Assembly (NCBI GenBank): GCA_016758965.1
Contig: JAEPRB010000561.1
Coordinates: forward strand, 1 to 13,565
Reading direction: 5' to 3'
DNA: 13,565 nucleotides
Origin: Circinella minor
Taxonomy: Eukaryota > Mucoromycota > Mucoromycetes > Mucorales > Lichtheimiaceae
Below, piece after piece: positions 1 to 9,593 of the stretch; within the stretch, counting starts at the first letter, position 1, and the number at the start of each line of letters is the position of its first letter. The notes beneath the pieces were generated by a model. It had not been told where the DNA came from. It did no database searches and worked only from the letters and a program-made list of their open reading frames with translations. The position numbers were made by a program, and so were the translations under genes.

Positions 1-857
1 AATTTTCGCGACATGGGTATTATGAGCCTGTCAAAGCGTGAATACTTTTAATAAAGTGAAAAGGTTGCTGCAGTAACATTATCATGGAAATGAAATGACA
101 CAATTTAATTTTAGTTTCCCACGCATTATGTCCGTTCCTGTAGTTTTTATGCTCGTGGCCCGCTCTTTTTTTTTTCTGCGGGAATTTCCATGCAGGTTAT
201 GTGTTTATATTTATTCTGTCTAAATTTTGAACGAACTGGGTTGAAGAGAAATGGCCTGAACAACCAGATTCGGTTACCTTTCTTACACTAATATTAATAT
301 TAATACCCACCCTTGGCAATACTAAAAAAAATAAATAAAATAAAAACACCAGCAGCAGCAAGAATTTGCAATGTTGTCCAATTATCACAAAATACAACTT
401 GCGTGCACAAAGTTCAAGTTTGGATTTTTTTATTTGAAAGCACGAGCTTTTGAAAATCTTGGTCGACCTGCTGCTGCGCTGATGTAAACCAATTGAACTA
501 TTCCCAAAGTCGAGTAGCACATAACATCAACAATGATCATTGATGATGATCACGTTTTTTGATTTTATGGTTTTTGATATACCAAAGGCTGTTTGATTCA
601 AATGTTGATATTGAAGTAAATTGGGTTGATATTTATCTTTTGTTCTATTCACCAGTAGGCATAGTGTTGGTTGTTGTTTTTTTACATTTGGTGTTATAGG
701 AAATTCACTGAAATTATAACAACCTGAGCGGTTTGAGCTGCATAGAAAAAAGAATACTGATTTATTTAGAAGTCAAATTGTTATATTTCTGTATATTATT
801 TACAAGCTAGATTTATTGATTTATTATTATTATTATTTTATTATTATTTCCAATAAT
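1..857. other. Gene-free stretch downstream of the CTR9 gene
   Basis: No convincing coding exon was found on either strand. An open frame on the minus strand (about 197-520) turns into a run of Leu, Phe and Val where it crosses A-rich DNA and has no recognisable domain. Visible structure is minor: a CAG run near 350-359 faces a CTG run near 468-477 and could pair with it, and there is a small palindromic cluster around TGATCA near 533-552. The right end (about 760-857) is TTATTA-rich and serves as the 3' flank of the minus-strand CTR9 gene. Confidence 0.6.
812..825 (-). promoter_or_regulatory. Poly(A) signal cluster of the CTR9 gene
   Basis: Read on the minus strand, two canonical AATAAA hexamers (825-820 and 817-812) lie about 33 to 46 nt past the CTR9 stop codon, with a third at 766-761. 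This is the expected place for 3'-end processing signals of the minus-strand gene. The cleavage site itself cannot be read from sequence, and hexamers like this are common in AT-rich DNA. Confidence 0.5.
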
Positions 858-3800
858 TTATGATTGACGTTTAGCTGATGGTTCACCCATGAAACCACTT
901 ATTCCATTATCTGCTTTTCTCTTTCCATTAAGACGAGATTGTCTTTTCATTTCCAATTCTTCTTCATAATCCAATTGTTCCCGCAATTTACGTTCCAATT
1001 GATTACGTACAGTTTCACCATATTTTTGACGTTGCTCAGCAATCTTTCTATCATAAAGTACAGATTCTTGCTGAGGTACCTTGACCAAAGATCGGAAAAT
1101 ACTTCCACTACTATCCAAAATTTGCATAGCACGGCGCATATCCGCAGATTTTCGTTGTTCCTTGGGTAATTCAGCTAAAAGTTGACAATAGGATTGTTGA
1201 ACAAGAGCAATGTTATATAAAGTGGATTTATCTTGTGGATTCAAGTTGAAAGCCTTTTCTGAATTCCGTAAAGATTTCAACATGGTAGATGGGTCTTTTT
1301 CAGCTTTAGCCAAAAGAAATTGGGTTCGCGCAAGATATAAAAATAAGTTTGTATCTTTTTCATCACGGTATCTTTTAATAGCATTTTCATACTATAAAGT
1401 AAATTATTATAATTAGTTTCATTATAGTTTCCTTCTCCTTTTGTGTTTCTTTTTTTCTTCTTTACCATAACAATTGCTTGTTGATACTGTTTTTGTTCTG
1501 CAAAAATGTGACCAATATTGACAGAAATGCATGGATTACTGGGTGCAGATTCATGAACTTGATTGAATAGATCGCGGGCTTGATCAATATGACCATTGTC
1601 AGCGAAAACAATAGCTAAACCATTAGCTGCATATGTGTTTTTTGGATCTCTTTTGAGAGCCTGTGAAAAGAATCCAAGTGCAAATTTATATGATTCCTGT
1701 CGCTAAAAAAAAAAAGAAAAAAAAGTAAAAGATAAGTTTGTTATTTTTTTTTCCTTTCTCCTTTCCATTTATTTTTATATTTCTAGTTGATTGATTTTTA
1801 TCCCCAATAAGGTTTTAATACACGAAACATACCTGAGCCTTATTCTTTTCACCCTTCAATTCCCTAGCAACGGCAGAATGATAGTTTCCTAATGCTACAT
1901 GTGTATATACATCATTTTTATCACAATCCTTTAATACTTTTTCAAAAGCACGTTTGGATAATCGATCATTCATAGATGTTTGTTGTGCTTGACCAATCAT
2001 AATCCATGCTTCGGGATTCTTTTCATCTGAATCAAATACTTCTTTAAATTGTTCAATTGCTTCATCAGTGCGACCTCGAGATTGAGTAATGGCACCCAGT
2101 CGTAAATGAGCTATATATTGTGTTTTTCAAAGAAAAAAAAAAAGTAAATGATTAGTAAATTGTGAATTGAATGATAATCATGATTATCATAAAATGAAAT
2201 AATTATACCTTCAAAATAGTGTGGATAATTTTCAGTAATGGTCTTATAAATAGTTAATGCTTTATCCAAATCTCCCTTTTCTTCATATAATCGTCCAAGA
2301 TTGAATGTAATCGTAAGTTTCAAGTCGAATTCGCTTGCATTGGATTCAGCGATATTTTCTTCTTTTTTTTCTTCTGCATTTGCACGTTTTTCGTATTCTT
2401 GAACAGCCATACTATAATATTTCTCGGCTTCATCTAACAATCCACTGATATGATTCATGACCGCAATATTATTAAAAACTTCAGCCTTAACATTATCATA
2501 TTGTTCAGCGATTTCTTTGTTTTCGGTATTATTCTCATATAGTTCCAATGATTTTTTATAATCTAAAAAAAATGTTAAATATCTACATTAATTTCCCTCC
2601 TTCATTTTTTCTTTGTTGGTATCGGTTTCTGTGTAACATGTTGAATACACCATATTATTTCTCCTCCTCTTTTCTATTTTTTTTTTATACTTACGTGTCA
2701 ATGCCAACTTTTGATCTTTCTCTTGATGTAATACTGCAGTTTCTAATTCAAACATTGGGTCATTGGTCGATTTGTTAAGTATCCGAGAAAATAAACTCAA
2801 AGCATCTTTTTCTCGTCCAGATACGGCATACAAAGAACCTAAGATCTAAAATAAGATATAATAAGTCAAAGTCGTTAAAATATTGATTTCTCAGAAAGAT
2901 ATATCTCCAGCACAAGTTTACCTTCATGACTTCAATATTATCTAATTCGGTTTCCAAAAGCTTTTCAAAGATCGGTATGGCAATATCGTAGTTTCCTTTT
3001 AAATGCATATTATATAAAATAAAATCAATGAACTATGTTTTTTTTCTCTTTCTATAGTATGTAATATATACATATTTAAGTTTTTACCTCTTTTCATTTG
3101 CATTTGACCAATACCAAATTGTGCCAAAATATGATTTGGATTCACATCCAAGCATTGTTGATAATAAGTGAATGCATCATCAAATTCATGCTATATACAG
3201 ATCACATCCATTATATCTTTGTCAATACAGGATTTCAATATTATTATAAATAGACAAAAAAAAATCCAAATATTACCATTTGATGATGAGCACGTGCAAT
3301 TTGATACATGGCTTCAGCTATAACAACTCTATTAGATGCTGTCTCAAGAGCCTTTGTACCACTTTTCACTGTCTATGGATAAATATATAAATATATAAAT
3401 ATATATATATGTATATATATGTATATTTATTAAAAAATAAGTTAAGATGAAAAAAAGTTTTATTAAATATCATTTTTGGTACATTTTTTTTTTCGAAAAG
3501 TAAATAAACAATTCATTATAAATACCTTCTCAAATTCACGCGTTAAAAAGAAATGGTTTGCTAACATATTCAACACCACAGGATGTTTTGGATCCATTCT
3601 ATGAGCGTCTTGCATATGAGCAAGACCTTCTGTTAAAGCATTCTCGCGTTTTGTTAAATCCACAGATCCTTTTTTAGCTTGATTTAATTCGATAATTGCT
3701 AATAAAGCAAGTGCTGTTGCACTACAAATGTGTCCCTAAAAATTATAAATGATTATTAGTTTAATCAACCTCTTCATTCTTTTTTTTTCTAGACCGGTTC

Positions 3801-4693
3801 TATTGCAAGTTTTGAATAATAAATATATCTTTACCAATTGAACGCAACGCGTCAATGCAGCTTTTGCTTCGGTTATCATACCCAATTGAGCATAACACTG
3901 TGCCAATCCAAGACGAATTTCTGCTGCAGATAAATTTCTTCGTGAATGTTTAAGAGCTGTTTGATAACTTTTCAACGCGTCCTTATATTGTCGTAAGTGG
4001 TACTGGATTTTTGCTTTTCCCAACAAAGCCGGTACACAATTATGTCGATTTTCAAGAATGGCATCAAATACTTTGGAAGCTTCTTTGACATCGCGTTTCA
4101 ATAAGTAAAGATTTCCCTTTAATACCATAGTTTGTTCATATTGATTATGGATACGATCGGCTTCTTGAATAAACTTGGTTGCCTTGTCGAGATATTGTTT
4201 ATGTTGTGAATCATCTGTTGATTTTTTAGCAAGTCGCATATGTAACGTAGCTAATAATGTAAGTAATGGTAACTTTTGTCGAGGTTGCGTATGAGGAGAT
4301 TCATTGGCTATTTATATAAATATATAAGATTTGAAGAGTTAAAAATAATAGTAATATTTCAATAACAACAAGAAAAACACACGAATTATTTTATTATTAG
4401 TTACCAGTTTCGATGCACGCATTAAGTACTTGTATACTTTGTTCAATCTTATCTTGATGATAATATTCAACCTGTTTATATATTTAAGTTAGAAACATAA
4501 TAGCTATTATATAAATGAACAATATATATATTACCGCGAGCATTCGATAATATGTTAAGGAAACATTTTCTTGTCGAAAGATGTCAGTCAGTTCAACTGG
4601 ATTAGGTGGTAAATCATCGCAAGTCACTTCTAATAATTGTTCATGTTGTAATGGAACTTCGATAGTTCGTCCTCTTACAAAAGTAGTTGCCAT
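858..4693 (-). CDS. CTR9: CTR9, TPR scaffold subunit of the PAF1 transcription elongation complex
   Basis: CTR9 is the large TPR-repeat scaffold of the nuclear PAF1 complex, which rides with RNA polymerase II and promotes elongation, H2B ubiquitination and H3K4/K36 methylation. I read 12 exons (minus strand): 4693-4535, 4471-4405, 4307-3835, 3735-3526, 3372-3277, 3190-3088, 2995-2922, 2845-2695, 2562-2209, 2110-1833, 1702-1466 and 1391-858. All 11 introns are GT-AG and the joined frame is open for 911 aa. Family-like stretches include IEVPL near the N-terminus, VEYYHQDK (residue 54 on), PALLGKAKIQYHLRQYKDAL (about 150-170), HPVVLNMLANHFF (about 284-296), HYFEAHLRLGAI (about 559-570), YAANGLAIVFADNG and HIFAEQKQYQQAI (exon 11). 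The tail after the last helices is Glu/Lys/Arg-rich and ends GEPSAKRQS. Human and yeast CTR9 exceed 1000 aa, so this tail is short. The start is the first ATG of an N-terminus that fits the family. Identification rests on recalled family sequence, not a search. Confidence 0.95.
2171..2190. repeat. Perfect 20-bp palindrome inside a CTR9 intron
   Basis: The sequence ATGATAATCATGATTATCAT equals its own reverse complement and lies in the intron between exons 9 and 10 of CTR9 (2208-2111). It could form a hairpin in the pre-mRNA or bind a dimeric protein. In such AT-rich DNA chance is also possible, and no function is assigned. Confidence 0.7.
3381..3428. repeat. TA-rich microsatellite in a CTR9 intron
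   Basis: Repeated ATATATAA and (AT)n units fill much of the intron between exons 4 and 5 (3525-3373). This is simple-sequence DNA with no sign of coding function. It is likely length-polymorphic between isolates. Confidence 0.8.
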
Positions 4694-6140
4694 TCTCTTT
4701 ATATTATTAATAGGATGGTTGAGCTGGTGAGGAAGTATATAGAAGTGGAAAGTTAAAAGAAAGAGATCTTAGGCGAGTTGCAATAAAAAAAAATAAAAGC
4801 AGTGCTGATGCAACTGTGATTAAAATTTCGGTTTGATTAATAGCACCGCAAATATTTTTTCATTACTATGATCAAAATGTCCATCTTAGTAACAGTAAAA
4901 GTGATAAATGGTTAAATACAATATGTATAAACCCACACTTTTATATACGTATCTTCTTATAATCATATAAAGTAATAATTAATATTTTATACAACTTTTT
5001 TTATTAGATACAATACCACTATTCCTTGATAGTGCTAATACGATTCAACGAGGGAAAAAAAACTACCACTGTTACTATTGACTAAACTACCTACTCTTTA
5101 GTAACTATTGTTCATGAATTATCTGAATTCCTCCTCTCTGTGTTACTTGGTTATCAATTATTGAGTATCTTCTCATCTGATCGGAACAAAATACCATCCC
5201 ATAGTATAATGAAGGTTTACGTATATCTCTTTAAGTTAATACTAGATAAAACAAAAGTACCTAGTATTATACTAATATAGAAATTAAATCCAAATAAAAC
5301 ATAGAGCGAAATATTAGTGTATACCATGCATGTGTGTTGAGTTGTCAAAGTATTGCATTTTTAATCAACCCCTCAAAGAATCGTTACTGCAATGACTCCG
5401 GAAAAGAGCTTCATGTCTCCTATGATATACTGTTCTCCTTTAACCCCTCTCTTTACCTCCTCAACAGAAACATGACATGTACGTAGATATAATGTAGTAG
5501 TATAGCCCACACCATTTTAGAGAATGAGTTATTTTCTGATTTTTTGGTATGTTTTTCACTTCTTGCTCTCTTTGCTACTAATTACCCAACTAATTTATTC
5601 AACAATATCATTTGCTAAATTGTTCGATAAAATAAAAAAGAAAGTAACAAGGTCATGTATAAATATTTTCATTTAATACTTTTTAAGACGTGATCTTTAA
5701 TATGTCATATGCAAAATTTTAGAACAAAAAAAGATAATTCAGGAGCATCTTTGACCTTGATAATGGTAAATGGAGTAAGTACTAAAGAAAAAAAAAACGG
5801 AGGCTTTATCTTTTTTTTTTGAAAAAAAAAAATGATACGTACATGAGAGATCAAGTTTCATGCAACAAGTAACAGAAAAACTACATTCTTCTTCTTGTTG
5901 ATAATAGTATTACTACATACAGATGATGCATCAGCTATAAGAAAGAAAAGAAAAAGGAGAATAACAACAAAGAGAGAGAAGGAGAATATTAGTGAAAACA
6001 TTATATAGGAACTCAAAAAGTGAAAATGAAAAAGAAAAAAATGTATATAAAACATTTAATTTTTTATGATATTAAAATGGTTTTTTAATCTCTTTTTTTT
6101 TCCTAAAGTTATTTGAACAGACATAAAAAGCAACTGCCTC
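4694..6140. other. Intergenic region shared by two divergent gene starts
   Basis: This region lies between the CTR9 start (minus) and the start of the Asn-Asn-Gly repeat protein (plus), so it should hold both promoters. No exon with coding character was found. It contains many A and T runs. One notable structure at about 5788-5831 has a run of A, a short GC-containing middle (CGGAGGCTTTATC), a run of T and another run of A, so it could fold into an A/T hairpin. No recognised transcription-factor site was identified beyond the TATA-like element listed separately. Confidence 0.6.
6044..6051 (+). promoter_or_regulatory. TATA-like element upstream of the repeat-protein gene
   Basis: TATATAAA lies 89 nt before the ATG at 6141, a reasonable distance for a fungal TATA box with a short 5' leader. 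A/T-only matches are frequent here, so the call rests on position and agreement with the TATAWAAR consensus. Confidence 0.4.
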
Positions 6141-6742
6141 ATGAAATTAATTACTACTTTACTTGCCAGTGTCTTGGTCATTTCTGCGGGATCCGTAATT
6201 GAAGCTTCTGCCAGTGCTAGTTTTACTACTGGTGAATCCCAACAAAACCAAATGGGTCGAACGCGTTTTAGAGCTGGTCTAAAAAATGTTTCAAAACGCA
6301 ACCTTCCTCTAAACCTCCCTATTGACGCTCCTCTTGGCAAACTTCCACTTGGTGGTGGTAGCTCTGGTGGTGGTAACTATAGTGGCGCTACTACAGCTGT
6401 AGCGGGAGGTAAGCTGAAAAAATGTGAAGAACAATATTGCTCAATATACAATAATATGTAAAAAGAAACTGTTTACATACAAAGAAATATGATATTCTGA
6501 ATAATATTATAGACAGAGGCATTCAAGGAAACCCTCCAAACCCTCCTAACGCTGTAGATGAAAACCAACAAGGCGAAAGTGGCAACAACGGTAACAATGG
6601 CAATAACGGTAATAACGGCAATAATGGTAACAACGGAAATAATGGCAACAACGGAAATAATGGCAATAACGGAAATAATGGCAACAACGGAAATAACGGC
6701 AATAATGGTAACAATGGCAATAACGGCAAAAGATATTATTGA
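6141..6742 (+). CDS. Secreted Asn-Asn-Gly repeat protein, two exons
   Basis: I read exon 1 as 6141-6408 and exon 2 as 6513-6742, with a 104-nt GT-AG intron (donor GTAAGC, acceptor TATTATAG). The split codon GAC joins them and gives 165 aa. Residues 1 to about 24 look like a signal peptide: Lys2, a hydrophobic core LLASVLVISAG, then small residues ending EASASAS. A basic patch GRTRFR (39-44) is followed by a Lys-Arg pair at 52-53, a Pro/Leu segment and a Gly/Ser stretch (about 73-78). Exon 2 opens with a Pro/Asn segment and then encodes 16 Asn-Asn-Gly repeats (114-161) ending in Lys-Arg-Tyr-Tyr. The two Lys-Arg pairs are possible kexin sites. The mature protein has no cysteine. It is probably a cell-surface or extracellular protein; no family is recognised. 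If the intron is retained, the frame stops at 6461 after a different tail containing two cysteines. Confidence 0.75.
6584..6727 (+). repeat. 9-bp coding minisatellite, 16 units of Asn-Asn-Gly
   Basis: Sixteen uninterrupted 9-nt units each encode Asn-Asn-Gly. Third positions vary freely (AAT/AAC and GGT/GGC/GGA) while the peptide never changes, which suggests selection on the peptide. In the middle, an 18-bp pair (AATAATGGC then AACAACGGA or AATAACGGA) recurs, pointing to more recent duplication in two-unit steps. Copy number is likely to vary between strains. Confidence 0.95.
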
Positions 6743-7678
6743 AAGGACAGTGGGCAAAACAAGGGAGCTTTCACAGTGACCGTAGACCAAGTAAGTAACG
6801 ATAATTTCTCAATTATAGCTACTTGTAAACATTATGTTTTTTTTAAAAAAAAAACTATACTTTTATCACACGTACTCATTGAACACTCAACTTGATATGA
6901 ACTAGAACTATTTGTTTTTACAATAACTATACCTGATATCTATATATATTATAATTATCGTTTACTGTTTATTAAATCTCTACAAATAAAACTACTTAAT
7001 ATAATAAAATATAAATTTTGTGGTAGCAGTATTTTTGGACCCAAGAAAAATTCCCTGGGTAAACCGTCATGAAAGGATGGTCTCAGTGACAAACAATGTG
7101 GTGACGCTGACGATTGTTGGCTACTACATACTCTACTGTGAAGCCCCGTTCAAATTTTAGTGTACTTGAACTAGTAAAATAGAACCATCATTCACATATT
7201 GTATATATATATGTGTGTGTGTGTGTTTTGATGAATTGTCGCAATATGTAGTTGTAATGCTCTATAACATTATTCCTATACAGTAGCCACTCCTTAAGCT
7301 TGTTGATCGATAACATATTCGTGTGGATACGGTAGCATGGTTGAGCACATATATCGAATATATAAATACTACGTATGCCAAATCTTTGAGATAGATATGC
7401 GTATCGTTGATATTAAACTAAAGGTTAGTTTAATTTTTAGTATGCAGGAGGTCGTATACTTATTAATCACCATGTATTTCGGCTTTCTTTATTATTATCG
7501 GTTGTTATTACGTACTCGGTTTTTTTTTCATACATTTACATAAACTACTTAAACTTTTATATAAGAAGATAATGATCGGTCATATGCTATTAATATATAT
7601 CCACTCTCATTGTACGTAAGGTGGGATTTTCCGAAAAACTAGATAAAAATAAGTGGAAGTGAGAAAATTATATGCGTT

Positions 7679-7698
7679 TATATATATATATATATATA
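7679..7698. repeat. (TA)n microsatellite
   Basis: An uninterrupted run of about ten TA dinucleotides lies in intergenic DNA. No function can be inferred. Confidence 0.85.
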
Positions 7699-8252
7699 TT
7701 TGGATACATCTGTAATACATAGTTTATACGTAATCCATTTATTATAAAGATATCAACACTATAACCACAGACTTTAATATTTTTTTACTGATGCTCTTGA
7801 GAAAGCTACTAGTAAAATGAAAACTCATCTCTATTATGTTTTTGACCAGTATACCGTTGTGGGGGTTCTCGAAGGTCAAGGAAAATAAAGTTTATATAGG
7901 AGAACCTGCATGATATCCGAGTTTTTTTTCAAAAATTTCTCAAGGAGAACTTCTTCCCCTTCTCTCCTAACAATTTTCAGGTATCAAAAAAAAAAAAAAA
8001 AGTGATATACACGGTTCTACGTATGTATACAATTATAATTAGAGACTTGATAGAAATTTAATCAAGCATAAAACAAACAAAAAACAAATGGTTGAGCAGC
8101 ATTGATTTATGAATGTGATAAACCCAAATTTTTTAATAGAAATAAAACGATATTAAAAATGAAAAAAAAAATATCATCGATGAAGAAAAGTGAAATTTTT
8201 ACAAGGAAAATAATGATTTTAAAGGAAAATGTAATGACTGTGTGATTTTCTT

Positions 8253-8406
8253 GGTGTGTGTGTGTGTATGTGTGTGTATAAGTTAATTGTCTCTTCTTTT
8301 TTTTTTCTAGTTGAGTTAAAAAAATCAAATGATGCGAAAGAAAAAAAAAGAAGAAGAAAAGGTTATATAAGGATATGTTTATGTTGTTTGCTGTGTGTGT
8401 GTGTGT
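8253..8406. repeat. Two (TG)n tracts
   Basis: TG-rich tracts at about 8253-8277 (interrupted once by an A) and 8390-8406 flank an A/G-rich stretch. They lie just downstream of the minus-strand secreted-protein gene, so in its transcript they would be read as CA repeats in the 3' region. They are simple sequence, likely polymorphic. Confidence 0.8.
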
Positions 8407-8481
8407 TTGGATGTGTATTATTATTAACAAAAGGAGAACGAGGAAAAGTATATGCGAAAAGATTTAAAGTAAACTACTTCT

Positions 8482-9593
8482 TTAAGGCCACTTCAAGATT
8501 TCAGGAATGATTTCTTCATCCCAACCATCACAAGCTTCCTTTTGACCAGGTCGGTTGCACAATTGTTTTACATCCACTTCGGCCCAAGTATCCAAAGATC
8601 TTAATGCATTACTGATAAGAGCATTCTTAAAGGCAACAACATTAGGATCATCCTTTTGTGAACCAGCTCCATAGTCATCTAATACTGCATCAGTAGTCAT
8701 TTTAACAGTTTGAACAACGTTACGTACAAGGAATCCATTATCGAATGTTGCATAACCAGAAAGTTGTGCTTTAATACGATTAACGATACGTGCTTTGACC
8801 TATTTTGAAGAATGGATTTTTTTTTTTGTGTAAGTTTCTTAAAAACTCCAAAATAATAATAATATTATCTCCCACACACACAAAACAAAGTAACGCTTAG
8901 TATTTGTTTCCCCTCCCCCTTTTTTTTTCCTGTTCTTCACTTTTCTTTCAAGATTAAAAAAAAAAAAACTTACATCGTCCAAGAAATGACAAATGGAAGG
9001 TGGATTACCACAAATGTAGTCCATTTTTTCACCTACAGTAAATTTATAAACGTATACAAGAATTAATATATGCGAATAATATATGTTGAAAAGAATAGAG
9101 GGGGATTATATATAAATAGAGACATAAAATTTGCTTTTAACAAAAAGAAGACAACGAAAAAAGAAAAAGAAAAAAACTTACATTCGTCTCTATACCAACT
9201 TTCGCCTGCAGGAGGCATCTTTCGTGTTAAACGTGCAGGATGGTTACAATCACCCTTGAAAGGATTGGCTTCGGAAAACATAACGGCAAAGATACCATCT
9301 TCGAGAGGTTTACCAGATGCTTGATTAACAAATAATTCTAGAGTCTCAGATAAGCTGTTGGCGACACCGTTCCGTAAGATATCTTCAGGAACAGTAGAAG
9401 AAATTTGGGATGGTAAAGTGATATTAAATAATGTTTGTGAAAAAGTATTTTTTAAATCTTCAACCGAAAGTTGGATAACAGGACCATAGAAACCAGCAAA
9501 TGCTGCAGCGAGACCGTGACGACATTCTGGTTCACATGCCAATGCCATATTGACAAGTAATGTTGTTAGTAATAGTAATGTACGTTTAAACAT
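8482..9593 (-). CDS. Secreted eight-cysteine protein of unknown function, three exons
   Basis: I read exons (minus) 9593-9182, 9032-8974 and 8799-8482. Introns of 149 and 174 nt both start GTAAGT and end AG, and the joined frame gives 262 aa. Residues 1-19 form a clear signal peptide: basic MFKR, hydrophobic LLLLTTLLV, and Ala-Leu-Ala before Cys20. The mature protein begins CEPECRHGLAAAFAGFYGPV. Cysteines at 20, 24, 116, 138, 145, 152, 238 and 247 are an even number compatible with four disulfides. The stretch EKMDYICGNPPSICHFLDD spans the exon 2 region. One N-glycosylation sequon (Asn57-Ile-Thr) is present, and the C-terminus ends PEILKWP. There is no GPI-type hydrophobic tail and no second membrane segment, so it should be soluble and extracellular. 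The dense conserved-looking motifs suggest a real fungal family, but I do not recognise an enzyme or known domain. Confidence 0.88.

Larger units (their letters stand above)
6743..8481. other. Intergenic DNA between two convergent secreted-protein genes
   Basis: The two flanking genes point toward each other here. AATAAA hexamers at 6985-6990 and 7003-7008 may end the repeat-protein transcript. A donor-like CAAGTAAGT near 6788-6796, 46 nt past the stop codon, could start a 3'-UTR intron or be chance. A GC-richer block at about 7018-7160 is discussed in the findings. Simple repeats include (TG)n at about 7212-7226, (TA)n at about 7679-7698 and (TG)n at about 8253-8277 and 8390-8406. Short open frames here (for example 7337-7543 plus and 8107-8430 minus) run through simple repeats and show no domain. 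Confidence 0.6.

Noticed and set aside
197..520. Minus-strand open frame of 107 codons
   Set aside because: It becomes a Leu/Phe/Val run where it reads A-rich DNA, and has no domain, no homologue I recognise and no clear gene signals.
6473..6790. Long frames antisense to, or shifted from, the Asn-Asn-Gly repeat
   Set aside because: They arise because a 9-bp repeat stays open in several frames, giving Leu/Pro, Val/Ile or Thr/Met/Ala runs. Only the spliced frame joins to a signal peptide and a natural stop.
7337..7543. Plus-strand open frame of 68 codons
   Set aside because: It is rich in Tyr, Ile, Leu and Phe as expected from AT-rich noncoding DNA, with no domain or supporting gene signals.
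8107..8430. Minus-strand open frame of 107 codons and its plus-strand overlap
   Set aside because: Both are dominated by translated TG/CA and A/T simple repeats (His-Thr or Cys-Val runs, Phe runs).
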